NCBI RefSeq assembly: GCF_000346465.2
Contig: NC_034011.1
Span: 19,385,928 to 19,449,927, forward strand
Length of the DNA: 64,000 nucleotides
Source of the DNA: Prunus persica
Taxonomy: Eukaryota > Streptophyta > Magnoliopsida > Rosales > Rosaceae
Reading direction: 5' to 3'
Made by a program: the position numbers and the translations under genes. This document shows positions 57,265-64,000 of the stretch, one piece after another (positions within the stretch are counted from its first letter, which is position 1; every line of letters begins with the position of its first letter). A model generated the notes under the pieces. The model was given only the letters and a program-made list of their open reading frames with translations, searched no databases and was not told the origin of the DNA.

Positions 57265-57362
57265 TTATAGAAAGATCACATTTTATGAAACATCGGGGCA
57301 GAGGATACCAGAATTTCCTTCTATAGAAAGATCACATTTTATAAAAGATTGGGGCAGAGGAT
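57265..57362. repeat. Direct duplication, 56-bp period
   Basis: A 42-bp segment (tatagaaagatcacatttta ... ggggcagaggata) occurs at 57265-57306 and again at 57321-57362 with few changes. Confidence 0.8.
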
Positions 57363-57369
57363 ATATCAG

Positions 57370-58340
57370 ATATAGGGATATTGTTGTGACACGGACACTG
57401 TCCATCCTCCTTGCTAAAACATTTTATAAATCCGGAAATCAGGACGGAGTACGTTTTGCTATTAACATGACATGATATTAATATGGACACCTTATCAATA
57501 TCATATCGACAATCAGTACTTAAATAAAGAACAGACGTCGAGAGGAACTCTAGCGCTTATTGTAGGGCATTACCCAATTTGAGGCTTTCAGTTTTAGCTC
57601 GAGTACTGCTAATCCTGTGCTGGACAATTTCATGATTTGAAATTTGAATATCAATAAACCAATGCTCCTTATCGTATTGTGCCAAACAATTTGTATGGCA
57701 TGTTTCTGGCCAAATCTGAATTGATTTTGATTAGGGGGATAAAGCCAGACCTCCAGTTATTTTAGTTTTCATAGATTTCAAAGTCATGATTTTTATTTTT
57801 ATTTTTCTAAGGAGATTTTTATTTATTTATTTATTTTGAAGAAATATACTTCTTTAAACAAAGTCATGCTGCATGCATGCAGATCTAGATGAGCTCATTT
57901 CATAGATCATAGATTACAAAACTTTGAAGATCCAAACGTTGTCGTTTGGAGGAAGTTGATCTTTCTATGACGGAGTATTACAATTATTATTTTCCACGTC
58001 AATTCAAGGGAGCTGTTATTAGCACTCTAAAAAGATAATTTTACACTATTGAAGTGCAATTTCTTCAGCTTTGTTTAACAGTTAATTATGTATAATTCAT
58101 TCATTTGATGCCGTTGAAAATAATATATCGGAGTATCTAACTAAAACCAATTAGTACCTAATCGTGACTAAGATATTAATGAGATGTGAAGGTTAAAATG
58201 TTGGAAACAATATGGCAGAACATCTAATCAAAACAAGGTATTAATGAGATGTGAAAGTTTAAATGTCCGAGACGTGAAATTCCCAAAAAATAGAAGGAGC
58301 CAGGAGAGAGATTCTAGAAGATGCAGCTAGAATAGGTGAT
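57370..58340. other. Spacer and SAUR 3' side
   Basis: No gene. Around 58190-58260 the phrase attaatgagatgtgaag appears twice, about 60 bp apart. Confidence 0.35.
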
Positions 58341-58342
58341 CA

Positions 58343-58675
58343 TTAATTACATAGAAATGTTCTTTGTTTTGATTTTGATAATATGCTCTTTATCATACCT
58401 TTAAAAAGATGAACATCATGTTTAATCTTAAGCAAGCCTTGTTGTTGAAACCCAAATTCATGGGCTGACCTTCTGAGAAGTGCAACAATTCTTGGATGGC
58501 TGAGGAGCTTGATGGGTATCCATAGCTTCTCCATGTCTCCCATTTCTTTCCCCACCAGAATTGGGACATAACCTTTTCTAACCCTGTCTCTCTCCACTGT
58601 CTCACTGCAGCTTAAGCTCACATAGGCTGATGAGCAACAGCAGCTTCCCATTTTAATTAATTTCCAGCCCTTCAT
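58343..58675 (-). CDS. SAUR-like auxin-responsive protein
   Basis: An intronless 110-residue protein. The SAUR domain covers the middle: VRKGYVPILVG, then LWIPIKLLSHPRIVALLRRS and AHEFGFQQQGLLKIKHDV. SAUR proteins are short-lived growth regulators, many inhibiting PP2C.D phosphatases to promote cell expansion; this member's role is inferred. The frame is open from an upstream ATG at 58717, but the TATA box ends only 3 bp before that ATG, so it should lie upstream of the RNA start. I chose the next ATG (58675, MKGWKLIK). A third is at 58651 (MGSCCCSS). Intronless structure and length are usual for the family. Confidence 0.88.
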   Translation of the reverse strand: MKGWKLIKMGSCCCSSAYVSLSCSETVERDRVRKGYVPILVGKEMGDMEKLWIPIKLLSHPRIVALLRRSAHEFGFQQQGLLKIKHDVHLFKGMIKSILSKSKQRTFLCN

Positions 58676-58719
58676 TGAGTTTTGAGTTTTGAGCTTTTTG
58701 TGTTGCACTTGATACATGG

Positions 58720-58727
58720 TTTTTATA
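58720..58727 (-). promoter_or_regulatory. SAUR TATA box
   Basis: TATAAAAA on the minus strand, 45-52 bp upstream of the chosen start. Transcription about 30 bp downstream (near 58695) gives a leader of about 20 nt. Confidence 0.65.
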
Positions 58728-58739
58728 GCATGAAAAATA

Positions 58740-60090
58740 TTTAAATAAAAGTAGAAAAAATAATCCGAATTTCGACAAATTTTGATTGGTCAAATTTTTA
58801 TAATGCATGATTCTTTGAAAAATTTAGATTCAATTAGTTATTTGGTCAGTCCAACTAAATTTTTATAAAAATTTCATATTGTGAAGGCATGGATAGTCCT
58901 TTCTTTGATGGGGATGTTTGGATTAATCTTGAGATTTCCTGTTCATGTTTCATGCTTGCCTGGAAATTCAACCAACTGTACTAATTAATTCATAATTAGT
59001 TGAAGTATTTAGAGCACAGCTCACGCAAGAAATATCTTTGTGAATATTTTTCTAAATTAAACCTTGTTGTTTATTACTAAACAAAGGAAGTTCTGCAAAA
59101 GGATTACTTGCTTATCAAAATGTAGTGACTCGTGAAATGGATGTATTTGTTTTATGTTCACCCCTTCCATCAATTCACAACTAACCATGAGTTTAAGTTC
59201 ACACATTTGAGGGCCAGGGAACTGTAAACTAGGCTGGGTTCAGTCCGAATTTTTACGGGCCCGGCTCGGTTCAACTCAAGCCCAAATCTCTTTTCAAGAT
59301 GCCATATTCCATTTTAGAGTCTACCTCACATGAAAAGTGAACTTTTTTGTCTGCGGACATATACAATTATGTATCTATCACTCTCATCAAGAGACGAGAT
59401 GAATAATGATTTCACACTCATTGGTACTAGAGTGTGCTAAGTGTGGCGATACAAATATTTTTTATGGTCCCCCCCAAAAAAGTCTTCTGTTAGAACGTTT
59501 CTTGTCATCCCTTGGTCATTTTAAAACACTGTTGGGCCCATGTTTTGTACGATATGGTGGATCAAGGAGCTGGTGTCTGATAGAAGGGCATGAAGCTTGA
59601 AGCTTCTCTATCATTTATCAAGTTTCTGCAATTTCATGACACTTGTAAATAAGGTGATGTGCAACAAAGATAGCTACATGGTTCCTTAATCTTTTCCCTT
59701 TTTTTGTTGGAATTTTTAGCTACAAACACAGATCATCAACTTCAGCATCATCTCTGATGAAAGAAAGGTGAAAGCAACAATGTTGAATCTAACCACCACA
59801 TGTGATGTGACCCATATAAATCATAATTTTGAGGCCCCAGCTATTAAACCTAATCTTTCAGGGCAATAGGGCAACTGTGTACTTCAAGGGGCAAGATCAG
59901 CATTCCTCATAAATAAGCACCAACCAGAGCAGTTTCTCTGTTAGGAAGCCTTTAATGTGTCTTTAATATCTCTTAATTATGGGTCACATCCAGTGCTCAA
60001 TCTTCATTCTCCCAATAATATGCAAGATAAACTTCTCAAAGAAACAATATGCAAGATAAAAGTTTTGTTGATAAGACCTCTTTGCTTTGC
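58740..60090. other. Spacer, no gene recognised
   Basis: A run of AT-rich sequence. The plus frame at 59406-59600 has no relatives. A short direct duplication (aatatgcaagataaa) occurs at about 60016 and 60046. Confidence 0.35.
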
Positions 60091-60097
60091 AGACATA

Positions 60098-60195
60098 GGT
60101 TAGGCCAGTTGGCCAGAGCAGTGAGCTCGCCCTTCTTGCACTCAATTTCGAATTCTCATTTCCATAGATTAGATTAATTGTATTCAAAAGATAGA
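60098..60195 (+). mobile_element. tRNA-derived SINE, family B
   Basis: It reads like a decayed tRNA head: taggccagttggccagagca (A-box region), then ctcgcccttcttgcactc and tttcgaattc (B-box region), followed by a short T/A-rich tail. It differs from family A. Ends are approximate. Confidence 0.5.
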
Positions 60196-60199
60196 GCAC

Positions 60200-60815
60200 T
60201 GTTTCTTCTCAAATCCATAACTACGTTTCCCAGATCAGAAGTTGTAATCCATAACTATGTCTTCTCAAACATCATTTGTGTCCCTAAATTTTGGAAGTTT
60301 TGAGTTTTCATTATGTTTGACAGAAAAGGTTGTAAGTATTTGTACCTTACTTGGTACACTGCTAGATCATGTTGTCTTCACTTTATCAGGCTTGCAGGAT
60401 TTTTTTTTTTTTTTACCACCTTTTGACTTTTTGGTAACAAGGACTGCAGGTAGACCTTTCTCAGGAAATGGAATGGAGAATTGAATGCAAGTTGCAGTAT
60501 TGCAGATAATCTGACAAACTCCATCTACTACATTTATGGCATTATCAATACTAACAATCACACAAGCAACTCAACTGATTGACAAACTTTTCAACCATTT
60601 TTGGTGCCAATAAAGACTTGCCTTTTTAATGGTTTCATTCACTATTTACTCATTCCTTTTCATCAAAATTCTATGATTGCAGAAACCCAGGAACTCACTG
60701 AATTTACTGCAGCTCTGTGTTTAACCCCATTTTGGTTAAGCTTCCACCCCATAATGCTGGTACATGCTAAGCTTCCTACTGCAATTAAAAGCAGAACCCC
60801 CCACCAAACTTTCTC
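60200..60815. other. GDSL upstream region
   Basis: Contains a long T run (about 60400-60414). No other gene is supported. Confidence 0.4.
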
Positions 60816-60818
60816 AAT

Positions 60819-60825
60819 TATATAT
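60819..60825 (+). promoter_or_regulatory. Possible TATA box of the GDSL gene
   Basis: TATATAT, about 125 bp upstream of the ATG. It predicts a leader near 95 nt. Confidence 0.4.
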
Positions 60826-60947
60826 CCACATTTTCCATTATTCCATTAAATAAATCTGAAACTAGTATTTAGATTCCTTCTCCCACCAATCTATCATTCC
60901 CGTCCAGTTGTGAGCTTGCTAGAACCTTATACCAGACACAAAACAAT

Positions 60948-62493
60948 ATGGCAAACTTGTACATTCCTTGGATTTTCTTAGTTCAAACACTAACACTATT
61001 TGCCAAATGCAGAGGTAAAGTTCCAGCAGTCATAGTGTTTGGAGATTCTTCTGTTGACTCAGGTAACAACAACTTCATTCCAACAATTGCCAGGAGCAAC
61101 TTTCAGCCTTATGGTCAAGATTTTCCGGGAGGCCAACCCACGGGGCGGTTCTGCAACGGCCGAATTCCTTCTGACCTCATCTCTGATGGTCTAGGCCTTA
61201 AGCCAACCATACCTGCCTACTTGGATCCAATTTATAACATATCAGATTTTGCTACTGGTGTTTGCTTTGCTTCTGCAGGAACCGGCTATGATAACACAAC
61301 TTCTGATGTTGCTGTAAGTGACCAATCAACTTCTAAAGTCTGCATCAATTAAACATGTTGAAGCTATATATCTCATCAGATTCTTTATGCTAACCACATG
61401 CTACAAAAATGTTTACAATTATATCATTATTTCAGCGTGTGATTCCACTGTGGAAGGAAGTAGAATACTACGAGGAATACCAGAAGAAATTAAAAGCCTA
61501 TCTTGGAAATAAGAAGGCAAAAAAATTACTAAGTGATGCTTTATATTTGATTAGCATAGGAACAAATGACTTCCTTGAAAACTACTATACATTACCGGAC
61601 CGACAATCCCAGTTCACCGTGAAGCAGTACGAGAACTTCCTGATCAATCTTGCAGCAGATTTTGTGAAGAAACTATATGCTCTTGGGGCTCGGAGGATGT
61701 CCCTAGCAGGGCTTCCTCCAATGGGGTGTTTGCCATTGGAAAGGACCACAAATATCATGGGACTGCATGCATGTGTGGAGGAACGCAACAATGTGGCTTT
61801 GGAGTTTAATCGGAAGTTGAAGGGTATGGTGGCAAAGCTGAACAAGCAGCTTCCGGGGCTTGAGGCGGTATATGGAGATGTTTATTACATTTTCTTGCAA
61901 ATCATAACAAGGCCTTCTGTTTTTGGTAAGTGTTTACTTGCTTTTGATGATTGGTTGGTTCTATGACTTTAAAGTTCTAATTCTGAGGTTCCCTCAAAGA
62001 GATGAAAGTCAAATTTCAAAACGTCAAAATTTATATTTTTAGTTTTTTAGTACAAGCGATATTGTAAACTACCTGAAAGGGGGGATTTCACACGCACACA
62101 CAATTAAGATATTCAAACCAAAGACCTTTGATTTGCAAGTCAATGTCCTTTTCTACTGGGCTAGACCCCGTTTGCAGAATTTTTTTGGTTCTAGGTTGCT
62201 TTAACTGATTTGAATTTGATTTCTCTATGTTTTTCCTTGTTCTTTAAGGTTGTCCAATTAACATTTTGGGTTTAAAAATGGTTCTCTTTTCGATGACAGG
62301 ATTGGAGGAAGCAAGAGTGGGATGCTGTGGCACGGGGAGATTTGAGATGAGTTTCCTATGTAATCCACATAATCCCTTTACGTGCCAAGACGCAAATAAG
62401 TACGTATTTTGGGATGCCTTCCATCCTTCAGAGAAAACCAATCAAATCATCTCAGATAATGCTCTTAAAACTTATTTAGCAAAGTTTCTTTGA
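60948..62493 (+). CDS. GDSL esterase/lipase
   Basis: Three exons: 60948-61313, 61436-61925 and 62300-62493, joining to 1050 nt, 349 residues. A signal peptide covers about residues 1-21. Block I is FGDSSVDSGN with the nucleophile Ser34. Block III is GTND (about 164-167). The Asp-His pair of block V is in DAFHP (Asp324, His327). PTGRFCNGR and GLPPMGCLP are further plant GDSL signatures. The size is typical of the plant secreted GDSL family, which hydrolyses lipid or acyl esters such as cutin precursors; the substrate is not known. It resembles Arabidopsis At2g42990 and At2g04570. Intron 2 carries a SINE on the opposite strand. Confidence 0.94.
62049..62175 (-). mobile_element. SINE family A, copy in GDSL intron 2
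   Basis: Read on the minus strand it begins ggggtctagcccagtagaaa (A box), then gacattgacttgcaaatca, ggtttgaat (B box), tgtgtgtgcgtgtgaaat and a tail gtagtttacaatatcgcttg. It is the most complete tRNA-like head of the four copies. It lies wholly within the intron (61926-62299). Confidence 0.7.
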
Positions 62494-63564
62494 TGTTGTA
62501 AAATGTAATGTGTAACATTGAAGCAAATACAACGGGAACTCCCTTGTTAGTGGAATGAAATTTCTAAGACGACCAAACATCAAAGTTTGAAGGTTCCCCT
62601 TCATCTCTCTATTTCTTAGTCATCCACACTTGGGAACTCAGAGGATGTTTACATAGGTTGGGAAGATCTTGCCACTTTCCAAATTATTTGGAGTGAACGA
62701 TGAACAGATAGAATGAACAACGAACAGAAATAAAGCTATTGCAGACTCGAAGCAAAACATTTACCAAAAAGAAGCAAAAATAATCAGCCCCGACTCTGCA
62801 TCCTAGCTATCCTTCCATGCAGTTAGTTACCCATCTCTACACCAATCTCATTTCCACAAGTCAAAGACTAATAGGTTAAAGTTGCCCCGTTGCAGCTTCG
62901 TTACAGCAGCGAAAGCTGTACCTGGAAATTTGAGGCTCATATTTACACCTGAGATCTAGAAGGTTCAGAATCTTCCTTACCCCTGACTTCTTGTCTTCTC
63001 CTCTGTGAATGCTGATGCTCCGACCATTCAACCCCTCCCCCTCCTGATACTTCACATATGATCCAAACCACTCATACATCCAAAGCTACCTCCTGCCGGT
63101 TTCACCATAACTTAAAACTTCCACAATGCATTTCGTCACTAAAAACAAACTGCAATCCTCCATTAGTTAACAAGGAAGGATCAACAGTAGCTACCAGCAT
63201 CTATCTGGATTTAGCTAATTCCGTTTTGCAATTATTTGAAACCAAACTTACAAAGCTTTTACAAGATCCAACAAACAAAGAATATCAAGAACAAAAGACA
63301 CTAATATTTCGATCTCTATTCCTCCTTGAAGTTGCTTATTACAAACATGTCCAGAGTGCAACAGGTTGATGATGGATTACACTTGACATACATAATTAGA
63401 ACTAACATTGATGTCATTGTGCATAGATCAAAAACACCAACAGTGACAACCATACAGCCTGTTACACATAATAAGACACTTGCTTACCAGCCCTAAAATG
63501 AGTACAACGACAGAACCCGACTTCAGCAACTACCTTATTTCACAGTATCATGAACAAAGGCGAA
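62494..63564. other. Spacer between GDSL and HPPD 3' ends
   Basis: It should contain the 3' untranslated regions of both convergent genes. The frames at 62876-63079 (minus) and 63058-63369 (plus) have no recognisable relatives and are not called. Confidence 0.45.
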
Positions 63565-64000
63565 TCAAGCAGCCGCTGGCTCTGCAATTTGTCTGGCTTC
63601 GAGAGTCTTTTCGTATTCCTCGATGGATTTGAAGAGCTCGGAGAAGTTACCTTTCCCAAACCCACCACATCCACCCTTCTGGTGAACCTTCCCTTCCTCA
63701 TCCTTAAGCATGCACCCTACTCTCTGAATGATCTCTACGAATATGGTTGGCCTGCCCATTTTAAGACAAGAACCAATTAACCCAATGTCATAAGATCAAG
63801 CAGGAAATTCTTTTAAGCATGAAGCTATCATTTTTCAAAAGCCCCAATTGCCTCATACTTAAAGACCATATCTTTGACACAAAATTAACAACTTTAACAA
63901 AGAAAGAGCAGAGCAACCGTGATCAATTACCTATCTCCAACAGGCTTTGTGAAAATCTGAAGCAGAGTGCCCTGGTCGTCCCTGTCCACCAAAATCCCCA
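63565..64000 (-). CDS. HPD: 4-hydroxyphenylpyruvate dioxygenase, C-terminal exons (partial)
   Basis: Two exon pieces on the minus strand: 64000-63931 (cut by the window edge) and 63751-63565, joined through a split Arg codon. They encode GILVDRDDQGTLLQIFTKP then RPTIFVEIIQRVGC and the C-terminal helix GGCGGFGKGNF. HPPD converts 4-hydroxyphenylpyruvate to homogentisate, the first step to plastoquinone and tocopherols, and is the target of triketone herbicides. The Glu of FVEII is the third iron ligand. The Phe of GGFGKGNF lies over the active site. The remaining N-terminal coding sequence is outside the window. Resembles Arabidopsis PDS1 (At1g06570). Confidence 0.95.

Noticed and set aside
59406..59600. 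64-residue plus frame with a CAKCG motif
   Set aside because: One Cys pair does not make a zinc finger. No relatives, no promoter, AT-rich spacer context.

Overview
This window is nuclear DNA of a flowering plant, most likely a woody rosid; a Rosaceae-like origin is a guess. The reasons are intron-rich genes with GT-AG junctions, AT-rich intergenic DNA, plant-only families (SAUR, nepenthesin-type aspartyl protease, GDSL lipase), plant ribosomal-protein promoter motifs (site II plus telo-box), and Tat-type Ty3/gypsy, Ty1/copia and Mutator-like elements. There is no sign of bacterial operons, CRISPR or phage.

Genes, left to right: a 15-exon crotonase / 3-hydroxyisobutyryl-CoA hydrolase-like gene (2308-5153, minus); ribosomal protein L18a/eL20 (30414-32035, minus, 4 exons); a single-exon aspartyl protease (35709-37409, minus); persulfide dioxygenase ETHE1 (44927-47914, minus, 9 exons); an NSUN6-like RNA cytosine methyltransferase (49444-54089, plus, 12 exons); an unrecognised acidic 141-residue protein (55098-55523, minus); a SAUR (58343-58675, minus); a GDSL esterase/lipase (60948-62493, plus, 3 exons); and the last two exons of 4-hydroxyphenylpyruvate dioxygenase, running off the right edge (63565-64000, minus). 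All multi-exon models were built by hand and keep reading frame across every junction. From memory of Arabidopsis locus numbers, crotonase-NSUN-HPPD corresponds to the consecutive loci At1g06550-At1g06560-At1g06570, and aspartyl protease-GDSL to At2g42980-At2g42990. The window would then be a rearranged ancestral gene neighbourhood.

From 7.6 to 30 kb almost everything is mobile DNA. A Mutator-like element (7665-24871) has 263-266 bp terminal inverted repeats, a 9-bp target duplication, a decayed transposase and a small GRF zinc-finger gene on the opposite strand. It is split by an 11.65-kb Tat-lineage gypsy element (12372-24017; 646-bp LTRs about 4.5% diverged; target duplication CATAC). The gypsy element carries a tandem repeat array and a long antisense gene with its own TATA box. 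About 150 bp further right is an intact copia element (25027-29967) with apparently identical 390-bp LTRs, a complete 1357-residue polyprotein and target duplication TATAG, so its insertion is very recent.

The remaining spacers hold smaller mobile elements: a hAT-like element, Tourist-like and fold-back MITEs, a non-autonomous MULE with a 9-bp duplication, two tRNA-derived SINE families (one copy inside a GDSL intron), and a solo LTR just upstream of the NSUN6-like promoter. A partial, intron-containing duplicate of RPL18A lies about 29 kb from the intact gene. No tRNA, rRNA or known small-RNA gene was recognised.
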